From positions 1 to 15,842 of the forward strand of contig JAWXTS010000037.1 of the NCBI GenBank assembly GCA_044433305.1: a stretch of 15,842 bases of DNA. Reading direction: 5' to 3'. The first letter of the stretch is position 1. Every line of letters begins with the position of its first letter. A program made the position numbers and the translations under genes. Positions 1 through 6,520 of this stretch are shown here, in pieces. The notes under the pieces were generated by a model. The model made no database searches. It was not told the DNA's origin and saw only the letters and a program-made list of their open reading frames with translations. The DNA is from JAWXTS01 sp044433305 (GTDB taxonomy: Bacteria > Bacteroidota > Bacteroidia > Bacteroidales > Rikenellaceae).

Positions 1-296
1 AGAGCCAAGAAAAACAATGCCACCAGAGCCACCGTGCTCCATGCCGTAGAGAAGATACTGTGCTTCTCGTCCTCGCTCTTGGCCTTGCCTGCAAAATGAA
101 AATACCCCGTCTCGAAACCCATAGTAAGCAGCACCATGACAAAAGGTATCAGGGCATACATATCTGTTATCACGCCATACTCCTGTGGTGATAAGATACG
201 TGTTAGATATGGTGTTAATAAGTAGTTTAATAAACGCGCTACGATACTACTTATACCATACACAACTGTTTGGCTAGCAAGCTGTTTAAGGGACAT
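1..296 (-). CDS. Oligosaccharide flippase / polysaccharide biosynthesis membrane protein, N-terminal part (truncated by window edge)
   Basis: An ATG at 296 opens a frame that runs off the left edge after 98 codons without a stop. The translation begins MSLKQLASQTVVYGISSIVA and continues through LLNYLLTPYLTRILSP and EYGVITDMYALIPFVMVLLT into GFETGYFHF. This is the typical start of MOP-superfamily flippases (Wzx/RfbX-like): a short amphipathic lead, a first membrane helix with conserved Arg-Leu-Leu, the 'L-x-P-x-E/D-Y-G' loop, then a second helix. A third hydrophobic stretch (STVALVALFFLA) begins at the edge. Such proteins move undecaprenyl-linked glycans across the inner membrane. The exact substrate cannot be read from the sequence. 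The start lies 44 bp downstream of the cysE stop on the same strand, so co-transcription with cysE is possible. The C-terminal domain is outside the window. Confidence 0.88.
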   Translation of the reverse strand, partial: MSLKQLASQTVVYGISSIVARLLNYLLTPYLTRILSPQEYGVITDMYALIPFVMVLLTMGFETGYFHFAGKAKSEDEKHSIFSTAWSTVALVALFFLA

Positions 297-340
297 TACG
301 TGGTTATTGTTTGGGTGTTAATAACAGTGTTTAAGGTTAT

Positions 341-1156
341 TTATTTCTTGTCGCCTTTGATAACTATTTCGGGTCTATGATATACTCTCGAATTAGCTGG
401 TACACTCTCGGTCAACCACACATTACCGCCCACAACAGTATCGTGACCTATAACCGTGTCGCCACCCAAGATGGTGCTTCCTGCATAGATAATAACATTG
501 TCTTCGATGATGGGGTGACGCTGCTCGCCCTTAAGGTTACCATCAACGAAAGTTGCACCTAGGGTCACACCTTGATACACCTTGACATTACGACCTATGA
601 TTGTAGTTTCACCAATAACCACACCTGTACCGTGGTCTATATAAAAGTCGGGACCTATATTGGCTCCTGGGTGAATATCTATACCTGTTTGCGCATGAGC
701 ATACTCAGAGAGTATACGGGGCAAAATAGGCACACCTTGTCTGAAAATCAAATTGGCAATACGATACACAGAGATGGCATAGAAACCCGGGTAACATAAT
801 ATAACCTCCTCGCGGCAATATGATGCAGGGTCACACTTAAAGTACATATCAGCGTTCTTCAGTAGTCGCGTGTAGAGTAGGGGAATCTCCGAATAAACAG
901 CCTTAGCCTTCTGATTTGGGCACTGCTCTTTATCTTGACACAAAGGGGTGATAAGGTTCAGAAAATCGGCCTGACTCTTCTCCCAACGCCATATAATTTC
1001 TTGTTTCGACAAGTGGCGTTTCTCACGTATAGGGAACAACAAATTCAGCAAATCATCTAAAAAACGACGTGCCTCAGCTTGAGATGGAACCTCACAGAAC
1101 CACTTATCTGTCATATTAAACAGGCGTTCTGGAAATTTATTAATCGTATCACTCAT
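341..1156 (-). CDS. cysE: Serine O-acetyltransferase
   Basis: Transfers an acetyl group from acetyl-CoA to L-serine, giving O-acetylserine for cysteine synthesis in the cytoplasm. The protein is 271 aa. The N-terminal ~150 residues form the helical SAT domain. From about residue 157 there is a left-handed beta-helix of hexapeptide repeats (IGETTIIG, VIIYAGSTILGG, VIGHDTVVGG). The expected catalytic pair is present: D160 in IDIHPG and H175 in IDHGTG. R213-H214 of QRHP also match the family. The C-terminus (VIKGDKK) lacks the terminal Ile that in enterobacterial CysE docks into CysK, so a classical cysteine synthase complex is not predicted (inference). The ATG at 1156 gives a full family-length product and follows the ubiX stop by 21 bp on the same strand. 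No cysK is in the window. Confidence 0.95.
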   Translation of the reverse strand: MSDTINKFPERLFNMTDKWFCEVPSQAEARRFLDDLLNLLFPIREKRHLSKQEIIWRWEKSQADFLNLITPLCQDKEQCPNQKAKAVYSEIPLLYTRLLKNADMYFKCDPASYCREEVILCYPGFYAISVYRIANLIFRQGVPILPRILSEYAHAQTGIDIHPGANIGPDFYIDHGTGVVIGETTIIGRNVKVYQGVTLGATFVDGNLKGEQRHPIIEDNVIIYAGSTILGGDTVIGHDTVVGGNVWLTESVPANSRVYHRPEIVIKGDKK

Positions 1157-1177
1157 AATATTTTAGTTATTATAAGG

Positions 1178-1771
1178 TTAATGTTTCTTATTGTTTTCGC
1201 CCCATTTATAATTTGGGGATTCTATCTTTGCTAGCTTAAGTATCCTATCCACAACAGTGCCACAAAGCTCTTCTATGCTCTGCGCCCCTTGATAAAATGA
1301 TGGCGAAGCAGGGCATATCACAACTCCAGCACCACTCAGACGAGCAAGGTTTTCTATATGAATAGTACTCAACGGTGTTTCACGTGGAACCAAAATCAAG
1401 CGTTCGCGTTCTTTTATCATCACATCTGCTGCACGCAACATCAAAGTATCTGCTACTCCCGCAGCAACACGCCCAATAAATCCCATGGAGCAGGGCACAA
1501 CTATCATGGTATCATAGCAGGCCGAACCAGAGGCTGGTGCAGAAAAGAAATCAGCGTTGTCATAGCGGGTAAAAATATCGTTATCGTACCACAGAGTAGA
1601 GTCCTCATAAGCGGCTATCTGCTGACTCTGCTTAGATGTTATCAGCGCAATCTCAGAGAAGTATCCTTCCTCAGCCTTTGCCTTGGATATAAGTCGCTCG
1701 GCAAGCAAGCGCGCATAAATAGAACCACTAGCACCACCGACGGCCAAAATTATTTTTCGTCCTTTATCCAT
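1178..1771 (-). CDS. ubiX: Flavin prenyltransferase UbiX
   Basis: Joins a dimethylallyl unit to FMN, making prenyl-FMN, the cofactor of UbiD-type decarboxylases. The protein is 197 aa, normal for the family. It shows the flavoprotein GGASGSIYA motif (residues 12-20), the VVPCSMG segment (91-97) and the highly conserved VPRETPLS motif (128-135). The remaining core, AAGVADTLMLRAADV and VICPASPSFY, is also typical. No ubiD lies in the window, so the client enzyme is encoded elsewhere. The ATG at 1771 follows the deacetylase stop by 4 bp, so the two genes are almost certainly in one operon. An oddity is that the codons for V128-T132 spell a near-perfect parS-like sequence, listed separately. Confidence 0.95.
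   Translation of the reverse strand: MDKGRKIILAVGGASGSIYARLLAERLISKAKAEEGYFSEIALITSKQSQQIAAYEDSTLWYDNDIFTRYDNADFFSAPASGSACYDTMIVVPCSMGFIGRVAAGVADTLMLRAADVMIKERERLILVPRETPLSTIHIENLARLSGAGVVICPASPSFYQGAQSIEELCGTVVDRILKLAKIESPNYKWGENNKKH
1376..1391 (-). promoter_or_regulatory. parS-like ParB-binding site candidate inside ubiX
   Basis: On the - strand the 16-mer reads GGTTCCACGTGAAACA. It matches the commonly cited Bacillus-type parS consensus TGTTNCACGTGAAACA at 15 of 16 positions, and the two perfect palindromes at 9858 and 9896 at 14 of 16. It overlaps the codons of the invariant VPRET motif, so protein constraint alone produces part of the match. Only three CACGTG cores were found in the window, and all three sit in parS-like contexts. 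Whether this copy binds ParB is unknown. Confidence 0.45.
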
Positions 1772-1775
1772 AGCT

Positions 1776-2384
1776 CTATATATCTATCGTTGTGCACTTT
1801 AAGCCTATTTCTTTGATATATTCTAGGCTTCGGGGTAGAGCATAACTCATATTTCGGAACGCCTTTTGCGAATCATGAAATACAACTATCGACCCTGCTT
1901 TGACATGCTTAGTAACATTACGAAGGCATTTTTTGGGCGACACAAGCGAGTTATAATCCTGACTTAGAATATCCCACATTATTAGGTTATAACGCTCGGC
2001 AAGTCGCTTACTTTGAACAGCTCTTATCCTTGCATAGGGTGGGCGAAAAAGGTCAGAACAAAGTATGTCATTAGCTAAATCAACATCTTGGAGGTAACGC
2101 TCCAAAGACATATTCCAGCCTTTTTGATGGCTGTAAGTATGGTTTCCGATTTTGTGTCCTTCTTTTTTGATGGCTTCAAAAAGCTCTGGATACATCTCCG
2201 CATTCTTTCCAAGGCAGAAGAATGTAGCTTTGGCATCATACTTGGCTAGTTGTTCTAGAACATATTCTGTAACACCTGGCGTTGGTCCATCATCAAAGGT
2301 AAGGAAAACCGAATCATCAGACTCTAGCTCCCAAATTAGAGTAGGAAATATTTTTCTTATGAATTTTGGAGGGTTAATGTACAT
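1776..2384 (-). CDS. NodB-type polysaccharide deacetylase (carbohydrate esterase family 4)
   Basis: A compact 202-aa NodB-homology protein with all the usual catalytic motifs. Motif 1 is TFDDGPTPG (D31 catalytic base, D32 metal ligand). Motif 2 is HTYSH (H82 and H86 metal ligands). Motif 3 is RPPY (R114-Y117), motif 4 is WDILSQDY (W137-Y144) and motif 5 is VVFHDS (H170). The family uses a divalent metal to remove N- or O-acetyl groups from glycans such as peptidoglycan, chitooligosaccharides or capsule. The substrate is not predictable here. No signal peptide or membrane anchor is evident, so it may be cytoplasmic or exported by another route. It is the first gene of the leftward deacetylase-ubiX-cysE cluster and has its own candidate promoter at 2411-2445. 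Confidence 0.92.
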   Translation of the reverse strand: MYINPPKFIRKIFPTLIWELESDDSVFLTFDDGPTPGVTEYVLEQLAKYDAKATFFCLGKNAEMYPELFEAIKKEGHKIGNHTYSHQKGWNMSLERYLQDVDLANDILCSDLFRPPYARIRAVQSKRLAERYNLIMWDILSQDYNSLVSPKKCLRNVTKHVKAGSIVVFHDSQKAFRNMSYALPRSLEYIKEIGLKCTTIDI

Positions 2385-2400
2385 ATTTTTTATACCTTTG
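2365..2400 (+). promoter_or_regulatory. Candidate Bacteroidota promoter for the DUF4837 lipoprotein gene
   Basis: TACCTTTG at 2393-2400 is an exact match to the Bacteroidota -7 consensus TAnnTTTG. A TTTG at 2365-2368 could serve as the -33 element, but the 24-nt spacer is longer than usual. The predicted transcription start is near 2406, leaving a ~22-nt leader before the ATG at 2428. The -7 box lies inside the predicted leader of the divergent deacetylase transcript. Confidence 0.5.
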
Positions 2401-2410
2401 TTCTAAACTA

Positions 2411-2445
2411 CAAATATACACTTTATTATGAGAAATTTAGCAAAA
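2411..2445 (-). promoter_or_regulatory. Candidate Bacteroidota promoter for the deacetylase-ubiX-cysE operon
   Basis: On the - strand TATATTTG (2418-2411) matches TAnnTTTG exactly. A TTTTG (2445-2441) lies 22 nt upstream, within the spacing range seen in this phylum. The predicted start is near 2405, about 20 nt before the deacetylase ATG at 2384. The two opposing -7 boxes of this gap are only 10 bp apart. Confidence 0.5.
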
Positions 2446-3405
2446 TTAACAATTTATATACTACTACTGTTTTTGGCAGTGGGGTGTAACGAATCAGACC
2501 TTAGAATAGAATCTACTGGCCGCAACTACGAGGTTTATGTAGTAACTTCTGGTGAGAGATGGAGGGGTGCTCTAGGTGATACTTTGCGCCATTATCTTGC
2601 AGCAGATGTCGAGGTTCTCAACCAGCAAGAACCACGCCTAAGTATGTATTATATAGAGCCTTCTGCTTACAACACGGTTATCTCGCGTCACAAAAATTTG
2701 ATGCTTATAGAGATTAACGAGAAGTATAAAAGAGCTGCTATAAATGCCACTTATGACCTCAATGCTTCGCCTCAAATAGTAGTTAGCTTGGTAGCTCCGA
2801 CCATAGACTCACTGATTAATTATGTCAGCACCAATGGCGAGGAACTAGCACGAGTATTTGAGATTGCAGAGAAAGACAGGTTTGTTTCTTATGCCTTGAA
2901 ATATGGCTCAGAAAACATCGAGCAAGTAATTAAAGACAAGTTTGACTTTGAGATGGCCATACCTCAGGGTTATAAAATCAGAACCCAGAAAGATAACTTC
3001 ATGTGGATTTCTTATGAAAAGAGATTTGTTAGCCAAGGTCTAGTTATATACTCTTATCCTTATACTGGCCCACAAGATTTCACCGAGGAGAACCTTATTG
3101 CTCGTCGCAACGAGTTTGTGAAAAACATCCCTGGACCTAGCGATGGCTCTTACATGACAACAACTTCCGTGGTGCCTCCAACAACATCTTACATTAAAAT
3201 TGATGACAAACCATGGGCTGAGACTATGGGTTTCTGGGATGTAGAAAACGATTATATGGGAGGTCCGTTCCGTAGTTACTCAACACTAAATACTAAGACC
3301 AATATGGTTGTTTGTATTGATGTATATCTGTATTCTCCTAAGGAGGACAAGAGAAACTATATACGTGAGCTTGAAAACCTTATTTACACGGTTAAAGTAG
3401 AGTAG
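2428..3405 (+). CDS. DUF4837 family lipoprotein
   Basis: A 325-aa predicted lipoprotein. The N-terminus (MRNLAKLTIYILLLFLAVGC) is a basic/hydrophobic signal ending in a lipobox with C20 as the predicted lipidated residue. The mature part matches the Bacteroidota DUF4837 family in style: an early VVTSGERWRGALGDTLR segment, a central YEKRFVSQGLVIYSYPY segment, and a C-terminal WDVENDYMGGPFRSY segment. I assign the family from memory of these segments. Its biochemical role is not established. The acidic residues just after C20 (NESD) would be compatible with surface export signals described for Bacteroidota lipoproteins, but this is weak. It is probably a single-gene transcript, with a divergent neighbour to the left and a convergent sigma-54 activator starting its 3' end 26 bp to the right. 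Confidence 0.88.
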   Translation: MRNLAKLTIYILLLFLAVGCNESDLRIESTGRNYEVYVVTSGERWRGALGDTLRHYLAADVEVLNQQEPRLSMYYIEPSAYNTVISRHKNLMLIEINEKYKRAAINATYDLNASPQIVVSLVAPTIDSLINYVSTNGEELARVFEIAEKDRFVSYALKYGSENIEQVIKDKFDFEMAIPQGYKIRTQKDNFMWISYEKRFVSQGLVIYSYPYTGPQDFTEENLIARRNEFVKNIPGPSDGSYMTTTSVVPPTTSYIKIDDKPWAETMGFWDVENDYMGGPFRSYSTLNTKTNMVVCIDVYLYSPKEDKRNYIRELENLIYTVKVE

Positions 3406-3431
3406 GGGTTAGTAGTTTTTTAACCAACGAA

Positions 3432-4619
3432 TTAAACGGTCGATAGAGCGTACTTACGTACATCTTCGGCCGTTATTTTGTTTGAACTCAGTATTATAAG
3501 CCTCTCAATAACGTTGCGCAACTGACGTATATTACCTGTCCAATCTAGTGTTTGAAGGGTCTTTATCGCCTCAGAATCTATCTTCTTATCAGGCAATCCA
3601 TACTCCTTACAGACCTTAGAAATAAAGAATTCTACAAGCTCTGGAATATCCTCTACACGCTCGTTCAAGGACGGCACATTGATAAGTATAACACTTAATC
3701 TATGATATAGGTCCTCACGAAAATTCTTCTGCGCAATCTCCTCTTTTAGGTTCTTGTTTGTGGCAGCCAGAACTCGAACATTAACATCTATATCCTTATC
3801 GCTACCCACGCGACTAACCTTGTGTTCTTGAAGCACACGCAAGACCTTGGCCTGCGCCGAAAGCGACATATCGCCTATCTCATCCAAGAAAAGTGTTCCG
3901 CCATCAGATTGTTCAAACTTACCTTTTCGTTGCTTTATAGCCGATGTAAAGGCTCCTTTCTCGTGCCCAAAGAGCTCGCTCTCTATAAGCTCGGAGGGGA
4001 TGGCTGCACAGTTAACCTCCACAAAGGGCGAACTAGCCCTCTCGCTCTTAAGATGAAGCCACCTTGCCACAAGCTCCTTACCCGTACCATTAGCCCCTGT
4101 GATAAGAACTCGGGCAGGCGAGGGAGCAACCTTATCAATAAGATTTTTAATGTGAGTAATCTTAACCGACGAACCTATAATCTGATCTGCTTGATTGTTA
4201 TTAACAACTATATTATTGCGTGAAATAGGTGGTGTTTTAACTGTTTTAACAACATCTTTATTAGCATCTAAACCTTTCTTAATCACAGCTATAAGCCTGT
4301 TGGTATCCATAGGTTTTGGCAAGAAATCCAAAGCCCCCATTTTTATGTAATCAACAGCCTTGTTAACATCTTTTTCGGCCGATATAACAACAACCGAAAA
4401 GGGGGTTTGCTCACCATCCATGTTAAATAATTTACCCTCCAAAGAATCTTCTATAATCTCTTGACTACAAAGTACCACACATTGTTTACACAAATAATTA
4501 GCTAATAACTGTTCGTCTGCCCTATCTACAACTTCAACACTAAATCCCTCATACTCAAGTTTTTCCTTTAAGATATTACGCACACCTCGCGAAGATTCGA
4601 TTACTAAAATTTCTGCCAT
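3432..4619 (-). CDS. Sigma-54-dependent activator with degenerate receiver domain and no C-terminal HTH
   Basis: A 395-aa NtrC-type AAA+ protein. Residues 1-120 have the receiver fold pattern (ILVIESSRGVR, then VVVISAEKD, then GALDFLPKP), but the acidic pocket and phosphoacceptor are lost. Where DD and D are expected there are E8-S9-S10 and C51-S52. S80 and the switch lysine K102 remain. A linker leads to the AAA+ core: Walker A GANGTGKE (175-182), sigma-54 contact loop GAFTSA (222-227, Ser in place of the canonical second Gly), Walker B LFLDEIGD (243-250), arginine-finger segment FREDLYHRL (300-308) and sensor II GNIRQLRN (362-369). The protein ends about 26 residues later without a Fis-type DNA-binding helix-turn-helix. 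Promoter targeting must therefore come from a partner or be unnecessary. No histidine kinase is adjacent. It diverges from the DUF4290 gene across a 229-bp gap. Confidence 0.93.
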   Translation of the reverse strand: MAEILVIESSRGVRNILKEKLEYEGFSVEVVDRADEQLLANYLCKQCVVLCSQEIIEDSLEGKLFNMDGEQTPFSVVVISAEKDVNKAVDYIKMGALDFLPKPMDTNRLIAVIKKGLDANKDVVKTVKTPPISRNNIVVNNNQADQIIGSSVKITHIKNLIDKVAPSPARVLITGANGTGKELVARWLHLKSERASSPFVEVNCAAIPSELIESELFGHEKGAFTSAIKQRKGKFEQSDGGTLFLDEIGDMSLSAQAKVLRVLQEHKVSRVGSDKDIDVNVRVLAATNKNLKEEIAQKNFREDLYHRLSVILINVPSLNERVEDIPELVEFFISKVCKEYGLPDKKIDSEAIKTLQTLDWTGNIRQLRNVIERLIILSSNKITAEDVRKYALSTV

Positions 4620-4643
4620 ATTTAATTTTATTTTAAAAAAGGT

Positions 4644-4672
4644 TTTGTTTCTAAAAAATTAATGTAAATTTG
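4644..4672 (+). promoter_or_regulatory. Candidate promoter upstream of the DUF4290 gene
   Basis: TAAATTTG at 4665-4672 matches TAnnTTTG exactly, with a TTTG at 4644-4647 and a 17-nt spacer. Transcription would start near 4678, giving a leader of about 170 nt before the ATG at 4849. That leader would contain the three 9-mer repeats. The A/T-rich context makes chance matches fairly likely. Confidence 0.4.
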
Positions 4673-4726
4673 TAACAAAATTGTGAATTATCAAGCAATG
4701 TAAATAAAGGCAAGGTTTTTGTTTTT

Positions 4727-4834
4727 TCTTATCTAGACCTACTTAATATGTCTAAAAAATCTTATCTACGCATTCAAATACGTAGCATTATACAGACTTT
4801 TTCTTTTGCTATTATAGTTCCAAATTCTTATCTA
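4727..4834 (+). repeat. Three identical direct 9-mers TCTTATCTA spaced 33 and 66 bp
   Basis: TCTTATCTA occurs at 4727-4735, 4760-4768 and 4826-4834, all in the same orientation in the gap before the DUF4290 gene. Start-to-start spacings are 33 and 66 bp, so all three keep the same ~33-bp register, near three helical turns. The 4793 position, where a fourth copy would fall, shows no match. A small CTACG/CGTAG inverted pair (4766-4770 / 4781-4785) overlaps the second copy. No other TCTTATCTA was noticed in the window. It could be an operator array or a leader RNA element; the function is unknown. Confidence 0.55.
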
Positions 4835-4848
4835 CAAACTTTTTTTAT

Positions 4849-5532
4849 ATGAATGATTACGGTTATAATCGTAAGAGATTAATGCTCCCTGAATATGGGC
4901 GTCATGTGCATAATATGGTTGATTACTTGATGTCTATCGAAGACAGGAAAGAGCGCACCTACCAATCTGAAGTCGTTGTCGAGATAATGAAAAACATCAA
5001 CACTTCGCTCAAAGAATCTGATAATGTGATGAATACATTATGGAACCATCTATACATAATATCTGACTTTAAACTGGATGTTGATTCTCCATTTCCAAAG
5101 CCATCGACAGATATTATTAACATTGTGCCAGAGAGACTTAACTACCCTTCAAAGGAGTTCAGTATGAAGCACTATGGCAAGAACATCAAGCAGATGATTA
5201 AGGTAGTTGCAAGTCAACAAGAGGCCATCGAGGATAAAGAAATTATATCTGTTAATATCGCCAAATTCATGCAGCTCAAAAGCCTTGAATACAACAACGA
5301 GCATCCAAATAACACCGTTATACTAAACGACTTAAAGAGAATGTCTGGAGACAATATTGTTCTGGATGAATCTACTCTAAACAATATCAAAACGGAATAT
5401 AAACAGAACTTTGTTAAGCGAACAAACAAGAAGAATTTCACTCAAAACAACTCTTCTAACAGATCTAGAACAGGTTCGCCGCAGCAAAATAACCAGAATC
5501 AGAAGTATAAAAACCAACGATTCCAGCGATAA
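4849..5532 (+). CDS. DUF4290 family protein
   Basis: A 227-aa protein of the Bacteroidota-specific DUF4290 family. Recognition rests on the N-terminal pattern RKRLMLPEYGRHVHNMVDYL (9-28), then SIEDRKERT (29-37), and the WNHLYIISDFKLDVDSPFP segment (65-83). The body is helical and soluble, with no signal peptide. From about residue 190 the tail becomes low complexity, rich in Asn, Gln, Arg, Lys and Ser and strongly basic, ending NQRFQR. Such tails suggest nucleic-acid or ribosome contact, but that is inference. The function of the family is unknown. In many Bacteroidota genomes this gene is, to my knowledge, followed by murA. Here it is followed immediately by a terminator and convergent nadA, so it is a single-gene unit. 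Confidence 0.9.
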   Translation: MNDYGYNRKRLMLPEYGRHVHNMVDYLMSIEDRKERTYQSEVVVEIMKNINTSLKESDNVMNTLWNHLYIISDFKLDVDSPFPKPSTDIINIVPERLNYPSKEFSMKHYGKNIKQMIKVVASQQEAIEDKEIISVNIAKFMQLKSLEYNNEHPNNTVILNDLKRMSGDNIVLDESTLNNIKTEYKQNFVKRTNKKNFTQNNSSNRSRTGSPQQNNQNQKYKNQRFQR

Positions 5533-5534
5533 AC

Positions 5535-5572
5535 AAAAAAAGAGAAAGATTGATTAATCTTTCTCTTTTTTT
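5535..5572. terminator. Bidirectional intrinsic terminator between the DUF4290 gene and nadA
   Basis: A perfect 17-bp inverted repeat: left arm 5535-5551 (seven A then GAGAAAGATT) and right arm 5556-5572 (AATCTTTCTC then seven T), with a 4-nt loop GATT. The T7 run on each strand follows the stem, so it should terminate both the rightward DUF4290 transcript and the leftward nadA transcript. It starts 3 bp after the DUF4290 stop. Confidence 0.92.
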
Positions 5573-5587
5573 GCCTTTATAACAAGC

Positions 5588-6520
5588 TTAAATATTAAGC
5601 ATATTAACTATCGAGCCACGCGCCTTATCAGCTATTTCCTTTTCTATCTCTATGGCTGGTTCAAGATTCTTTAGGCAAGAGAGAATCTTCTCCAAGCTAA
5701 CCATCTTCATATAAGAACAGTCGTTACAGCCACAGGTAGAATCAATAGGAGGGGCAGCAATAAACTTCTTCGATGGGTTCTGGCTCTGCATCTTATGTAT
5801 AATACCTGGTTCGGTAACAACTATGTAGGTATCAGCTTCATTTTCAGTAGCATACTTCAATAAATCAGCCGTACTACCAACAACATCTGCTGTCAGTTGC
5901 ACCACTTGTTTACATTCTGGATGCACCAAAACTTTGGCTTGAGGATACTCTTTCTTAAGCTCAAGTATCTTCTCCACAGAGAACTCTTCGTGCACATGGC
6001 AAGCTCCATCCCACACAACCATATTTTCTCTACCGGTGATATTCTTGATATAATTACCAAGGTTGCGATCTGGGGCAAACACTATCCCTTTATCTTTAGG
6101 TACCGAGTTAATAACCTTAATAGCATTGCTAGAGGTACATGTAATATCGGTCAGAGCCTTAACGCCAACCGTAGTATTCACATAGCTCACAACAACGTGG
6201 TCTGGGTAGTCCTTTAAAAATTCGGCCAAATCATGAGCCTTACAAGAGTCAGCCAAAGAGCATCCAGCCTCAGGGTCGGGTATCAAAACAGTTTTATCTG
6301 GAGATAGCAACTTAGCTGTTTCGGCCATAAAGTGAACTCCGGCAAAAACAATCACATCGGCAGAAGTTTTGGCTGCTTCGACCGAAAGAGCCAGACTGTC
6401 GCCTGTAAAATCGGCCACATCTTGAATTTCTGCTTTTGTATAGTAGTGAGCCAAGATAACGGCATTTTTAGCCCTTTTAAGCTCCTCAATCTCCCTAACC
6501 AAGCATTCCAGTGTATTCAT
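5588..6520 (-). CDS. nadA: Quinolinate synthase NadA
   Basis: Condenses iminoaspartate with dihydroxyacetone phosphate to form quinolinate, a precursor of NAD; it carries a [4Fe-4S] cluster. I choose the ATG at 6520 (310 aa, MNTLECLVREI). The open frame extends to a TTG at 6562 that would add an unsupported 14-residue leader. Family motifs run in order: KNAVILAHYY, IQDVADFTGDSLALS, VHFMAETAK, GCSLADSC (first cluster Cys), WDGACHVHEEF (second), HPECKQVVQ, and CGCNDCSYM (third). The gene ends 16 bp from a bidirectional terminator. No nadB or nadC is adjacent, so iminoaspartate must be supplied by a gene elsewhere. Upstream lies the A/T-rich gap. No confident promoter was found, although a one-mismatch GATATTTG occurs on the - strand at 6581-6574. 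Confidence 0.95.
   Translation of the reverse strand: MNTLECLVREIEELKRAKNAVILAHYYTKAEIQDVADFTGDSLALSVEAAKTSADVIVFAGVHFMAETAKLLSPDKTVLIPDPEAGCSLADSCKAHDLAEFLKDYPDHVVVSYVNTTVGVKALTDITCTSSNAIKVINSVPKDKGIVFAPDRNLGNYIKNITGRENMVVWDGACHVHEEFSVEKILELKKEYPQAKVLVHPECKQVVQLTADVVGSTADLLKYATENEADTYIVVTEPGIIHKMQSQNPSKKFIAAPPIDSTCGCNDCSYMKMVSLEKILSCLKNLEPAIEIEKEIADKARGSIVNMLNI

Noticed and set aside
303..325. GTTATT/AATAAC inverted repeat between cysE and the flippase gene
   Set aside because: A 6-bp A/T stem with an 11-nt loop and no following T-run in the leftward direction; too weak to call a terminator.
3407..3425. GGTTA/TAACC inverted repeat between the convergent DUF4837 and sigma-54 activator genes
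   Set aside because: Only 5 bp of stem with a 9-nt loop; the T-run is in the loop rather than after the stem, so a terminator call is not supported.
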